A DNA stretch of 40,225 bases from Nocardiopsis potens DSM 45234 (GTDB lineage: Bacteria; Actinomycetota; Actinomycetes; Streptosporangiales; Streptosporangiaceae), in contig NZ_ANBB01000023.1 in NCBI RefSeq assembly GCF_000341105.1, forward strand, positions 1 to 40,225. Reading direction: 5' to 3'. This document shows, one piece after another, positions 14,228 through 24,811 of this stretch. Every line of letters begins with the position of its first letter. Within the stretch, counting starts at the first letter, position 1. A program made the translations under genes and the position numbers. The notes beneath the pieces are model-generated. The model searched no databases and was not told where the DNA came from. It saw only the letters and a list, made by a program, of their open reading frames with translations.

Positions 14228-15580
14228 TCAGTTCCAGAGGTTCTCCGGGTCGCGCACGTCGACCTGGCCGAATCCGGCCTCGCTCAGCGGGTCCTTCAGC
14301 GACGCGGCGTCGCCGACCGCGATCACCGCCATCTCGGCCGGGTCCAGGTAGTCCTCGGCCGCCGAGCGCAGGTCCTCGGCGGTGAGCGCCTCGTAGCCGG
14401 CCCGCAGCCGGTCGACGTGGTCGGCGGGCAGGTCGTGCACGACCATCTCGACCAGCGCGTGGGCCAGGCTGCGGGCGTTGGAGTAGGTGACCGGGAGGCC
14501 GACGGTGTTGGCCTGGCGGACCGCGGCGAGCTCGCCCTCGGTGGCGCCGTCCGCCTTGAACCGGCGGATCTCCTCCAGCGCCGCGGTGAGCGAGGGCGCC
14601 GTGGTGGGGGTGTCCACCTGGGTGCTGACCAGGAAGACGCCGCTGTCCCGGCGCAGGTCGAACCGGCTGCCCACGCCGTAGGTGTAGCCGAGCTCCTCGC
14701 GCAGCTTCTGGTTGAGCCGGGAGGTGAACATGCCGCCCAGCACCTCGCTCATGCCCTCGGCGCGCGGCAGGTCGATCTCGGCGCGGGACGGCGCGCGCTG
14801 CGCCAGGATCAGCGCCGACTGCACCGAGCCGGGGCGGTCCAGCAGCAGCACCCGGGGCAGGTCCCCGGCGGCCGGGGCCGGTGCGACCGGCTCGGGGAAG
14901 GCGGTCCGGGCGGTGTCGCCGAACACGGTCCGGCCCAGCCCCTCCAAGTCGACGCCGGACAGGTCGCCGACGACGACCAGGGTGCCGGCCGCGGCGGCGA
15001 CCGTGCCGGCGTGGAACTCGCGGACCATCTCCGGCTCGACGCCCTGCAGCGCCACCGGGGCGCCGCTGATCGGGGTGGCGTAGCGGCCGCTGAACAGCTG
15101 GCTGCCGATCGCCCGCATGGCCAGCCGGCCCGGCCGGGACGCCTCCAGCCAGAAGCCTTCGAGCAGCTGCTCGCGGCGGCGCAGCACGTCCTCGTCGCGC
15201 AGCGCCGGGCCGCGCACCGCCTCGGCGAACAGCGCGGTGGCGTCGGAGATCCGGGTGGTCGGCGCGTCCACCCCGGTGACGAAGCCGTCCCAGGTGGCGT
15301 AGCAGATCCAGTCCGCGCCGTGCCGCTCCAGGGCGGGCGCCAGGGAGTTGTCGCCCTGGACGCCGTCCTCCAGCGACTCGGCGGTGAGCATGGCCACGCC
15401 CTTGCGGTCCGCGGGGTCGCTCAGCCCGCCGAAGGGCTGGACCAGGCGGATGGAGGCGTACTTCTGGCCGGGCACGTCGATGGCGACGATGTCGCCGCCG
15501 CCGACGGTCAGGCGGGTGTGCTCAGGGAAGGTGTAGGGCTTGGGGGCGCCGAGAACGGGGCGGGGCTGCAGCTGGCTCAC
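14228..15580 (-). CDS. M16 family peptidase-like protein, probably non-catalytic subunit
   Basis: A 450 aa protein with the two-domain M16 (pitrilysin/processing-peptidase) architecture: MLTAESLEDGV-type N-domain and a C-domain with AEGMSEVLGGMFTSRLNQKL and REELGYTYGV. The zinc motif HxxEH, which should appear about 60 residues in, is missing here (the region reads ADRKGVAMLTAESLEDGV). It therefore probably partners the active subunit encoded 48 bp upstream, as alpha/beta subunits do in this family. The start is GTG with a GAGAGAG site. The pair probably degrades peptides in or near the cytoplasm; no signal peptide is seen. Confidence 0.88.
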   Translation of the reverse strand: MSQLQPRPVLGAPKPYTFPEHTRLTVGGGDIVAIDVPGQKYASIRLVQPFGGLSDPADRKGVAMLTAESLEDGVQGDNSLAPALERHGADWICYATWDGFVTGVDAPTTRISDATALFAEAVRGPALRDEDVLRRREQLLEGFWLEASRPGRLAMRAIGSQLFSGRYATPISGAPVALQGVEPEMVREFHAGTVAAAAGTLVVVGDLSGVDLEGLGRTVFGDTARTAFPEPVAPAPAAGDLPRVLLLDRPGSVQSALILAQRAPSRAEIDLPRAEGMSEVLGGMFTSRLNQKLREELGYTYGVGSRFDLRRDSGVFLVSTQVDTPTTAPSLTAALEEIRRFKADGATEGELAAVRQANTVGLPVTYSNARSLAHALVEMVVHDLPADHVDRLRAGYEALTAEDLRSAAEDYLDPAEMAVIAVGDAASLKDPLSEAGFGQVDVRDPENLWN

Positions 15581-15628
15581 AACGGCTCTCTCTTGGTGTG
15601 TGCTGGGCGGCTGGGCGTGCGCGGCGGC

Positions 15629-16948
15629 TCAGGCGGCGGTCTCGGCCGACTGCTCCGCGTTCTCGGGGTCGAAGCGGACGGTGAGGCGGTTCTCCGCGAC
15701 CAGCAGCCGGCCCGCGGCCTCGGCGACCTCCTCGGCGGTGATGCCGGTCCACCGGTCCGGCCAGGTGTAGGCGAGCGAGGGGTCGCCGAACAGCTGGGTG
15801 CAGGCGCCGAGCTCGTCGGCGAGCCCGGAGGGGGTGGAGATGGCCTGGAGGTGGTCCCGCTCCAGGATCGCGCGGGCCCGGTCCAGCTCCTCCTCGGTGA
15901 TCCCCTCGGCCAGCGTCGCGGTCTCCTCCAGGACGGCCTGCTCCAGCTCGTCGCCGCCGACGCCCTCCCGGGCGATCGTGTTGACCAGCATCAGGCTGGG
16001 CGTGTAGCGGAACGGGATGATGTCGGCGGAGTCGCCCGGGGCGGCCAGCTCGCGCTCGATGACCAGCCGGCGGTAGAGCCGGCTGCCCTGGCCCTGGCCG
16101 AGGACGGCCGAGGCGAGGTGCATCGCGTCGAACCCGCGCTCGCCGTAGGGGTCGACCCGGTAGCCCTGGAAGACGCCGGCCGCGGGCACCGCCTCCACCA
16201 CGGTCTCCCGGACCGGGCCGCCGATCGGGCCCTGCAGCGCCGCGTCGGGGGCGGTGGGGACCTCGGTGCGGGCCGGGATCGCGCCGAAGTAGCGCTCGGC
16301 CCGCTCCCGGACGTCGGCCGGGTCGAGGTCGCTGACCACGGTGAGGACCAGGTTGTCCGGCCCGTAGTGCAGCCGGTGGAAGGAGAGCACGTAGTCGAGG
16401 TCGGCGGCGTCCAGGTCGGCCATGGAGCCGATGGTCGGGTGGTGGTAGGGGTGCCCCTCCGGGTAGCCGAGGCGGAGGATGCGCTCCAGCGCGGTGCCGT
16501 AGGGCGCGTTGTCGTAGCGCTGCCGGCGCTCGTTCTTGACCACGTCGCGCTGGTTGTCCAGCACCTCCTGGGACATCCCCTCGCGGAGCGTGGCCAGCCG
16601 GTCGGCCTCCAGCCACAGGGCCAGGTCCAGGGCGTGCTCGGGCACCGTCTCGAAGTAGTTGGTGCGGTCGGTGGAGGTGGAGGCGTTCATCTCGCCGCCG
16701 AGCCGCTCGATCGCGTCGAAGTGCTCGCCCTTCGCGACGCCGCCGCTGCCCTGGAACATCAGGTGCTCGAAGAGGTGGGCGAAACCGGTCTTGCCCGGTA
16801 CCTCGTGGCGCGACCCGACGCCGTACCACAGGTTGACCGCGGCGACCTGGCCGGTGGCCGCGGGGGCCGTGACCAGGCGGAGCCCGTTGTCGAGTGTGTG
16901 CTGAACGATCCGCGCAGCAGCGCCGTTGCTCGCCACTTGTGCATGCAC
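15629..16948 (-). CDS. M16 family zinc metallopeptidase, catalytic subunit
   Basis: A 439 aa protein. The inverted zinc motif H58-L-F-E-H62 is intact in FAHLFEHLMFQGSGG, followed by MNASTSTDRTNYFETVP and the distal NERRQRYDN segment carrying the third ligand glutamate. The C-domain has SAVLGQGQGSRLYRRLV. This is the active partner of the M16-like gene that follows. The GTG start at 16948 sits directly against an AAGGGG ribosome site; the in-frame GTG at residue 5 (16936) would have better spacing and may be the true start. Confidence 0.9.
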   Translation of the reverse strand: MHAQVASNGAAARIVQHTLDNGLRLVTAPAATGQVAAVNLWYGVGSRHEVPGKTGFAHLFEHLMFQGSGGVAKGEHFDAIERLGGEMNASTSTDRTNYFETVPEHALDLALWLEADRLATLREGMSQEVLDNQRDVVKNERRQRYDNAPYGTALERILRLGYPEGHPYHHPTIGSMADLDAADLDYVLSFHRLHYGPDNLVLTVVSDLDPADVRERAERYFGAIPARTEVPTAPDAALQGPIGGPVRETVVEAVPAAGVFQGYRVDPYGERGFDAMHLASAVLGQGQGSRLYRRLVIERELAAPGDSADIIPFRYTPSLMLVNTIAREGVGGDELEQAVLEETATLAEGITEEELDRARAILERDHLQAISTPSGLADELGACTQLFGDPSLAYTWPDRWTGITAEEVAEAAGRLLVAENRLTVRFDPENAEQSAETAA

Positions 16949-16986
16949 CCCTTGTCCGGCCGGTGAAGGCCGTCGTGTGTCGTGGT

Positions 16987-17013
16987 CCCGGAACGCAGCC
17001 TATGCGTTCCGGG
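16987..17013. terminator. 11-bp hairpin upstream of the M16 pair
   Basis: CCCGGAACGCA (16987-16997) and TGCGTTCCGGG (17003-17013) form a perfect 11-bp stem with loop GCCTA, between the methyltransferase terminator and the M16 start. It may be a second terminator or a leader hairpin or operator of the peptidase genes. Confidence 0.55.
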
Positions 17014-17037
17014 GCTCGCGCGCGCACGAACGGTGAT

Positions 17038-17064
17038 GCGGCCCCGCGGCGAGTGCGGGGCCGC
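17038..17064 (-). terminator. Terminator hairpin after the methyltransferase gene
   Basis: GCGGCCCCGC and GCGGGGCCGC form a perfect 10-bp stem with a 7-base loop, 14 bp past the methyltransferase stop on the leftward strand. No T tract. Confidence 0.6.
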
Positions 17065-17077
17065 CGCGGCGCAGGGG

Positions 17078-19000
<1,923 letters not shown>

Positions 19001-19018
<18 letters not shown>

Positions 19019-19384
19019 GGTCCGCTGGGCCGGGCGGAGCTCGGTGAGCGCGTCGAGGAGCCGGGCGCGGTCCTCGTCGCTGATCTCCTCGACGAAGCTG
19101 CGCATGGTGGCGCCGGGGTCGCCGCAGCCGCTGAACACCTCGCCCATCCGCCGCGCGGCGTGCTCGGCCCTGGTCCGCACCGGGCGGTAGTGCCAGGCCC
19201 GCCCGGACTTCTCCCGCCCCAGCAGGCCCTTGTGGAAGAGGATGTTGGTGACGGTCATGACGGTCGTGTAGGCGACGTCCCGCCCGTAGTCCATGGTGGC
19301 CCGGATGTCCCGCACCGCGAGGGCCCCGTCCGCGTCCCAGAGCGCGTCCATGATCGCGGCTTCGAGTTCGCCGAACTCCTTCAC
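19001..19384 (-). CDS. BlaI/MecI/CopY-family transcriptional repressor
   Basis: A 127 aa protein. The winged-helix domain is at residues 1-80 (ELEAAIMDALWDADGALAVR, then YTTVMTVTNILFHKGLLGRE and WHYRPVRTRAEHAA), and the C-terminal dimerisation helices are at about 80-120 (MRSFVEEISDEDRARLLDAL). BlaI-type repressors are usually inactivated by a membrane M56 peptidase (BlaR1/MecR1) encoded next to them; none is adjacent here, so it is an orphan or responds to something else. The GTG start has a GGAGGT site 11 nt upstream, and a -10-like TAGCAT lies further up. It overlaps a short direct repeat at its 3' end. Confidence 0.9.
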
Positions 19385-19671
19385 CAGCCCAGCACCTCCC
19401 TGGCGTCCGTGCCGTCATGCTAAGAGCGCCGCCCCCGGCGCGAAGGGGATTCCGGGATATCGCACCGATCCGCACGCGGCGCCGGGCGGCGCCGCCCGAA
19501 TCGGCGACCGGGCCCGGCCCCCGGCTCCCGAATCGACGACGGCCCGGCCGCGCCGCACCCCGGCCCGGGCGCCCCGGTGCGGCGTGCGCCACAATCGGAA
19601 CCGGTCCCTGCGGACCGGGGCGCGGTGCCCCGCCCGGCGCGGGCGGCGGCGGTCGAGCGGAGGAGGGTTCC

Positions 19672-20157
19672 GTGGACGAGACGGCGGGCCGGGGCGGGAA
19701 CCGGCGGGCCCGGATCAGGCTGACCGGCGAGGAGGCCGAGGCGTTCCTCGCGGCCAACCGGAAGGTGCAGGTGGCCACGGTCGGCAGGGACGGCGCACCG
19801 CACCTGTCCACGCTGTTCTACGCGATGGTCGATGGGCGGCTGGCGTTCTGGACCTACGCCTCCTCGCAGAAGGCGGTGAACCTGCGCCGCGACCCGCGGA
19901 TGACCTGCCTGGTCGACGACGGCGAGGACTACGGCGAGCTGCGCGGGCTGGTGCTGTACGGCACCGCCGAGCTGGACGCCGACCCGGCCGCGGTGGCCCG
20001 GGTCGGCACCGCGGTGACCGCGGCGATGACCGGGGTCCCGGCGGCCGATCTGCAGGGGCCGGAGGCCCGGGAGGGCATCGAGCGGGCCGGGCGCAAGCGG
20101 GTCGCGGTCTTCCTGGACGTGGAGCGGACGGCCAGCTGGGACCATCGCAAGCTCTGA
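19672..20157 (+). CDS. PPOX-class (FMN or F420-binding split-barrel) oxidoreductase
   Basis: A 161 aa protein of the pyridoxamine-phosphate-oxidase-like split-barrel fold. Motifs: FLAANRKVQVATVGRDGAPH, LSTLFYAMVDGRLAFWTYAS, SQKAVNLRRDPRMTCLVDDG and LRGLVLYGTAEL. In actinomycetes many such proteins reduce substrates with F420; the cofactor is not decidable by eye. The GTG start at 19672 is preceded by a strong GGAGGAGGG site; longer readings are low complexity. It is probably monocistronic, with a perfect palindrome some 40 bp past the stop. Confidence 0.85.
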   Translation: MDETAGRGGNRRARIRLTGEEAEAFLAANRKVQVATVGRDGAPHLSTLFYAMVDGRLAFWTYASSQKAVNLRRDPRMTCLVDDGEDYGELRGLVLYGTAELDADPAAVARVGTAVTAAMTGVPAADLQGPEAREGIERAGRKRVAVFLDVERTASWDHRKL

Positions 20158-20697
20158 CCGCCGGCGGGCCGGGGAGCCCGGGCGGGGGCGCGAAGGCCCC
20201 CGGGGCCCGCGGGCCCCGGGAGCGTTGCGCGCACCGGACCCGCTCCCCGCCCCGGCGGGACCCCCGTGGCCCGCCGGAATCCGGGACCGGCCGTCCTGCC
20301 CGGTCGCGCACACCCGGTACGACGCCGCGGGGCGCCTCCCGGTTCCGGCCGACCCGGGAAATCCGTTCCGACCGGCAGGGTTGGCCGGGGCGCGGGCGGG
20401 GCATGGTGGTCTGCGGCCGGCCTCCGCCGACCCCGGCCGACCAGGGCGGATCAGACCCTTCCACCCCCGCTCTGACCTCGATTTTGTGAATGATTGTTAG
20501 GTATCTCCCAGTCCACTCTCGGCCTGGGGGGAGCATCTTCATGCCCGGACGGCTAGCCTGTTACCGGGATCGTCGGCCGGGTGATCGCACCCGTGCGGCC
20601 CTGCGATCGTCGGCGCGCTCCGACTCCCGCTCCGCCGAGCGGCGGTCCCCACATCCATACATTCACAAGCGAGCTGCGGAAGAGGGCGATCTCCGCC
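20158..20697 (+). other. 540-bp region upstream of kgd: terminator and long leader
   Basis: At 20199-20220 lies a perfect 22-bp palindrome CCCGGGGCCCG/CGGGCCCCGGG, a likely terminator of the PPOX gene. Around 20474-20510 the composition becomes AT-rich (ATTTTGTGAATGATTGTTAG), the most promoter-like stretch. A -10-like TAGCCT (20554-20559) lies further down. GATCGTCGGC occurs twice (near 20569 and 20604). I found no credible gene and no riboswitch I can name. Confidence 0.5.
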
Positions 20698-23600
20698 GTG
20701 TCGTCTGAGGCGTCTCAACCCCTGACAGATTTCGGCCCGAACGAGTGGTTGGTCGAGGAGCTTTATCAGAAGTACCTGAACGACCCGAACTCCGTTGACA
20801 AGGCGTGGTGGAACTTCTTCGCCGATTACAAGTCCGGATCCGCCAAGGGTGCGGCCAAGGGTGCGCCGTCGGCCACGGGCGCACCCTCCGGCAACGGCGG
20901 GAAGGCCGAGGCCAAGCAGGCCGCTCCCGCCGCGAAGGGCGCGAAGAAGCCCGCCGGGAAGGAGGCCGGCCCCTCCGCCGCTCCCACCGACGAGGCCCTG
21001 AAGGTCACCCAGGAGCGGCTGCGCGGCGCCCCGGCGCGCACCGCGACCAACATGGAGTCCAGCCTGACCCTGCCGACCGCGACGAGCGTCCGCGCGGTCC
21101 CGGTCAAGCTGCTCTTCGACAACCGCATCGTGATCAACAACCACCTGCGCCGCGCGCGCGGTGGCAAGGTGTCGTTCACCCACATCATCGGCTACGCCAT
21201 GGTCAAGGCCCTGGAGTCGATGCCGGAGATGAACCACTCCTACGTCGAGATCGACGGCAAGCCGGGCGTGGCCAAGCCCGAGCACGTCAACTTCGGCCTC
21301 GCGATCGACCTGCAGAAGCCGGACGGCTCCCGCCAGCTGGTGGTGCCCTCGGTCAAGGCCGCCGACACCATGGACTTCAAGGAGTTCTGGAGCGGCTACG
21401 AGGACCTGGTCCGCAAGGCCCGCGGCAACAAGCTGGGCGTGCCCGACTTCCAGGGCACCACGATCAGCCTGACCAACCCGGGCGGCATCGGCACCGTGCA
21501 CTCGGTGCCGCGGCTGATGCCCGGCCAGGGCACCATCATCGGCGTCGGCTCGATGGAGTACCCGGCCGAGTTCCAGGGCGCCTCCCCCGAGACGCTCAAC
21601 CGGCTGGCCATCAGCAAGGTCATGACGCTCACCTCGACCTACGACCACCGCATCATCCAGGGTGCGCAGTCGGGCGAGTTCCTCAAGCGCATCCACCGGC
21701 TGCTGCTCGGCGAGGACGGCTTCTACGACGAGATCTTCAAGTCCCTGCGCATCCCCTACGAGCCGGTGCGCTGGACCCAGGACATCTCGGTGGACACCTC
21801 CAACCAGCTGGACAAGACCAGCCGGGTGCAGGAGCTGATCCACGCCTACCGGGTCCGCGGCCACCTGATGGCCGACACCGACCCGCTGGAGTACAAGCAG
21901 CGCCGCCACCCCGACCTGGACGTGCTCCAGCACGGCCTCACCCTGTGGGACCTGGAGCGCGACTTCCCCACCGGCGGTTTCGGCGGCAAGCCGGTGATGA
22001 AGCTCCGCGACATCCTGGGCGTGCTGCGCGACACGTACTGCCGCACGGTCGGCATCGAGTACATGCACATCCAGTCCCCGGAGGAGCGGGAGTGGATCCA
22101 GGCGCACGTCGAGCGCGAGCACGAGAAGCTCGACCACGACGACCAGCTGCGCATCCTGCGCCGGCTGAACAGCGCCGAGGCGTTCGAGACCTTCCTGCAG
22201 ACCAAGTACGTCGGGCAGAAGCGGTTCTCGCTGGAGGGCGGCGAGTCCCTCATCCCGCTGCTGGACGGGATCATCTCCCGGGCGGCCAAGGCCGAGCTGG
22301 ACGAGGTCGTCATCGGCATGGCGCACCGCGGCCGGCTCAACGTGCTCGCCAACATCTGCGGCAAGTCCTACGGCCAGATCTTCGGCGAGTTCGAGGGCAA
22401 CCTGGACCCGCGCTCGGCGCACGGCTCCGGTGACGTCAAGTACCACCTGGGCACCGAGGGGACCTTCGAGACCCCGGAGGGCGAGAAGATCTCCATCTCG
22501 CTGGCGGCCAACCCGAGCCACCTGGAGACCGTCGACCCGGTCGCCGAGGGCATCGTCCGCGCCAAGCAGGACGTGCTGGACAAGGGCCCGCAGGGCTTCA
22601 CCGTGCTGCCGCTGCTGATCCACGGCGACGCGGCGTTCGCCGGGCAGGGCGTGGTCGCCGAGACGCTCAACCTGTCCCAGCTGCGCGGCTACCGCACCGG
22701 CGGCACGGTGCACGTCATCGTGAACAACCAGGTCGGCTTCACCACCTCGCCGGCGGACAGCCGGTCCAGCGTCTACGCCACCGACGTGGCGCGGATGGTG
22801 CAGGCGCCGATCTTCCACGTCAACGGGGACGACCCGGAGGCCGTGGTGCGCGTCGGCCAGCTGGCCTTCGCCTACCGCGAGGCGTTCAACAAGGACGTCG
22901 TGGTGGACCTGGTCTGCTACCGGCGGCGCGGGCACAACGAGATGGACAACCCGCAGTTCACCCAGCCGCTGATGTACAACGTCATCGACGCCAAGCGGTC
23001 CACCCGCAAGCTGTACACCGAGGCGCTGATCGGCCGCGGCGACATCACCGTCGAAGAGGCCGAGCAGACCCTGCGCGAGTACCAGCAGGAGCTGGAGCGG
23101 GTCTTCGCCGAGACCCGCGAGGCCGACAAGAAGCCGGTCGAGCCGGGCTCGGTGGTCCGCCCCGAGGTCTTCGACGAGGGCCGGCTGGACCACACCGCGG
23201 TGTCCACCGCGATCTCCCCCGAGCAGGTCAAGGAGATCATCGACACCCAGGTGAACCTGCCCGAGGGCTTCACCCCCCACCCGCGCCTGCTGCCGCAGCT
23301 GCAGCGCCGCGCGCAGATGGTGGAAGAGGGCGGCATCGACTGGGCCACCGGCGAGCTGCTCGCCTTCGGCTCGCTGCTGCAGGAGGAGCACCCGGTCCGC
23401 CTGGTCGGCCAGGACAGCCGGCGCGGCACCTTCGGCCAGCGGCACGCCGCCCTGGTGGACAAGAAGACCGGCGAGGTGCACACCCCGCTGAAGCGCTTCG
23501 ACAAGGGCACCTCGAAGTTCTACGTGCACGACTCGCTGCTCAGCGAGTACGCGGCGCTGGGCTTCGAGTACGGCTACTCGGTGGAGCGGCCGGAGGCCCT

Positions 23601-24360
23601 GGTGGCCTGGGAGGCGCAGTTCGGCGACTTCGTCAACGGCGCCCAGTCGGTCATCGACGAGTACATCAGCTCCAGCGAGCAGAAGTGGGGCCAGCGCTCC
23701 GGCGTCACCCTGCTGCTGCCGCACGGCTACGAGGGCCAGGGGCCGGACCACTCCTCGGCCCGCATCGAGCGGTTCCTGCAGATGTGCGCGCAGGAGAACA
23801 TGACCGTGGCGATGCCCACCACCCCGGCGAACTACTTCCACCTGCTGCGGTGGCAGGCCAAGTCGCCGATCCACCGGCCGCTGATCACCTTCACCCCGAA
23901 GTGGATGCTGCGCGCCAAGCAGGCGACGTCGACGGTGGAGGACTTCACCACCGGCGCGTTCCAGCCGATCATCCCGGACGCCACGGTCAAGGCCGAGGAC
24001 GTCCGCCGGGTGGTGCTCTGCTCCGGCAAGATCTACTACGACCTGGACGCGGCCCGGAAGCGCAACGGCGACACGCACACCGCGCTGATCCGGGTGGAGC
24101 GGCTCTACCCGCTCCCGGTCGAGGAGATCCGCGCCCAGCTGGCCGCCTTCCCCAACGCGGGCGAGGTGCTGTGGGTGCAGGAGGAGCCGGCGAACATGGG
24201 CCCCTGGCCGTTCGTGGCGCTGGTCTTCTCCGAGCAGCTGGACCGGCCGTTCACCCGGGTCTCCCGCCCGGCCAGCTCCTCCCCGGCCGCCGGCTCCGCC
24301 AAGCGGCACGAGGTGGAGCAGCAGGCCGTGGTCAACACGGTGTTCCCGCCGGTGGAGTAG
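20698..24360 (+). CDS. kgd: Multifunctional 2-oxoglutarate decarboxylase / dehydrogenase E1-E2 (Kgd)
   Basis: A 1220 aa fusion enzyme of the TCA cycle, the same size as mycobacterial KGD. Order: short N-terminal E1o segment (WLVEELYQKYLNDPNSVDK, residues about 18-36); Ala/Lys/Pro linker to about residue 95; E2-type acyltransferase core without lipoyl domain, with its catalytic His in YDHRIIQGAQSGEF; then ThDP-dependent E1 (VIGMAHRGRLNVLANICG, GDAAFAGQGVVAETLNLSQL, VNNQVGFTTSP) and the C-terminal transketolase-like domain. It decarboxylates 2-oxoglutarate and passes the succinyl group on with partner E2/E3. I chose GTG 20698 (VSSEASQ) after GAAGAGGG; longer readings lack conserved sequence. 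Its mycobacterial homologue is inhibited by the FHA protein GarA; the same control is possible here. Confidence 0.95.
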   Translation: MSSEASQPLTDFGPNEWLVEELYQKYLNDPNSVDKAWWNFFADYKSGSAKGAAKGAPSATGAPSGNGGKAEAKQAAPAAKGAKKPAGKEAGPSAAPTDEALKVTQERLRGAPARTATNMESSLTLPTATSVRAVPVKLLFDNRIVINNHLRRARGGKVSFTHIIGYAMVKALESMPEMNHSYVEIDGKPGVAKPEHVNFGLAIDLQKPDGSRQLVVPSVKAADTMDFKEFWSGYEDLVRKARGNKLGVPDFQGTTISLTNPGGIGTVHSVPRLMPGQGTIIGVGSMEYPAEFQGASPETLNRLAISKVMTLTSTYDHRIIQGAQSGEFLKRIHRLLLGEDGFYDEIFKSLRIPYEPVRWTQDISVDTSNQLDKTSRVQELIHAYRVRGHLMADTDPLEYKQRRHPDLDVLQHGLTLWDLERDFPTGGFGGKPVMKLRDILGVLRDTYCRTVGIEYMHIQSPEEREWIQAHVEREHEKLDHDDQLRILRRLNSAEAFETFLQTKYVGQKRFSLEGGESLIPLLDGIISRAAKAELDEVVIGMAHRGRLNVLANICGKSYGQIFGEFEGNLDPRSAHGSGDVKYHLGTEGTFETPEGEKISISLAANPSHLETVDPVAEGIVRAKQDVLDKGPQGFTVLPLLIHGDAAFAGQGVVAETLNLSQLRGYRTGGTVHVIVNNQVGFTTSPADSRSSVYATDVARMVQAPIFHVNGDDPEAVVRVGQLAFAYREAFNKDVVVDLVCYRRRGHNEMDNPQFTQPLMYNVIDAKRSTRKLYTEALIGRGDITVEEAEQTLREYQQELERVFAETREADKKPVEPGSVVRPEVFDEGRLDHTAVSTAISPEQVKEIIDTQVNLPEGFTPHPRLLPQLQRRAQMVEEGGIDWATGELLAFGSLLQEEHPVRLVGQDSRRGTFGQRHAALVDKKTGEVHTPLKRFDKGTSKFYVHDSLLSEYAALGFEYGYSVERPEALVAWEAQFGDFVNGAQSVIDEYISSSEQKWGQRSGVTLLLPHGYEGQGPDHSSARIERFLQMCAQENMTVAMPTTPANYFHLLRWQAKSPIHRPLITFTPKWMLRAKQATSTVEDFTTGAFQPIIPDATVKAEDVRRVVLCSGKIYYDLDAARKRNGDTHTALIRVERLYPLPVEEIRAQLAAFPNAGEVLWVQEEPANMGPWPFVALVFSEQLDRPFTRVSRPASSSPAAGSAKRHEVEQQAVVNTVFPPVE

Positions 24361-24362
24361 CC

Positions 24363-24542
24363 GTGTACGAGACCGATCGCGGTGTCGAGGAGCTGGAGCG
24401 GCGGCGCGGGGCGGAGGAGGTCTCCTTCGCCTGGCTCGCCGAGCAGCTGCGCGTGTTCACCGACCTGAACCCGGAGTTCGAGACCCCGGTCGACCGGCTG
24501 GCCACCTGGCTGGCCCGGCTGGAGGACGACGAGGAGGAGTGA
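24363..24542 (+). CDS. Small acidic protein downstream of kgd (DUF6104-like)
   Basis: A 59 aa protein starting with GTG only 2 bp after the kgd stop, so co-transcribed and probably coupled. Sequence features: VYETDRGVEELERRRGAEEV, then SFAWLAEQLRVFTDLNPEFE, TPVDRLATWLARLEDDEEE. It is helical and acidic, and resembles the small DUF6104 family that I associate with actinomycete kgd loci. No catalytic motif is visible. A role as a modulator or subunit of the 2-oxoglutarate dehydrogenase complex is a guess from position. A strong hairpin follows. Confidence 0.8.
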   Translation: MYETDRGVEELERRRGAEEVSFAWLAEQLRVFTDLNPEFETPVDRLATWLARLEDDEEE

Positions 24543-24564
24543 GCCGGCGCCGCAGCGCGCACCG

Positions 24565-24596
24565 GAGGGGATCCCCGCATCCGCGGGGGTCCCCTC
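24565..24596 (+). terminator. Terminator of the kgd operon
   Basis: GAGGGGATCCCCGC (24565-24578) and GCGGGGGTCCCCTC (24583-24596) form a 14-bp stem with one T-G wobble and a 4-base loop, 22 bp after the small gene. A pyrimidine-rich TTCCGCTTCC follows. Confidence 0.75.
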
Positions 24597-24747
24597 TTCC
24601 GCTTCCGCCCTCCCGCGCCGCCCCTCCGGGCGCCGATCCCGTCGCCGTCGCCGCCTCGGCCGGCGTCGAGGCGGCGGCGCCGCCGGGATCATCGGGAGGG
24701 GCGGGTCGGGGTTCTCCCGGAGCCGTCCCTGAACATCGCGACATATC

Positions 24748-24776
24748 TTGAATTGCCACGGGACGCGACATAACGT
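24748..24776 (+). promoter_or_regulatory. Sigma-70-type promoter of the DUF4097-PadR operon, with possible PadR half-sites
   Basis: A -35-like TTGAAT (24748-24753) and a -10-like TAACGT (24771-24776) are separated by 17 bp. CGCGACATA is present twice, overlapping each element (near 24737 and 24765). PadR-type repressors often bind AT-rich ACAT-containing sites at their own promoters, so autoregulation is plausible. Confidence 0.6.
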
Positions 24777-24811
24777 GTGTGTATCACCGTTCGATACGAA
24801 AGGGTTTCCCG

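Noticed and set aside
15582-16900. A cryptic peptidase gene cluster or secretion system around the M16 pair
   Set aside because: Paired active and inactive M16 subunits are common in actinomycetes and no transport genes accompany them.
14012-16966. A 984-residue open frame on the + strand opposite the M16 genes
   Set aside because: Antisense shadow of two clear peptidase genes; composition is Gly/Val/Gln/His-biased and has no motif.
20539-24309. A 1256-residue open frame on the - strand opposite kgd
   Set aside because: It is a mirror of the GC-rich kgd codons: Leu/Arg/Val/His-rich with no domains or ribosome site, and Kgd on the other strand is unmistakable.
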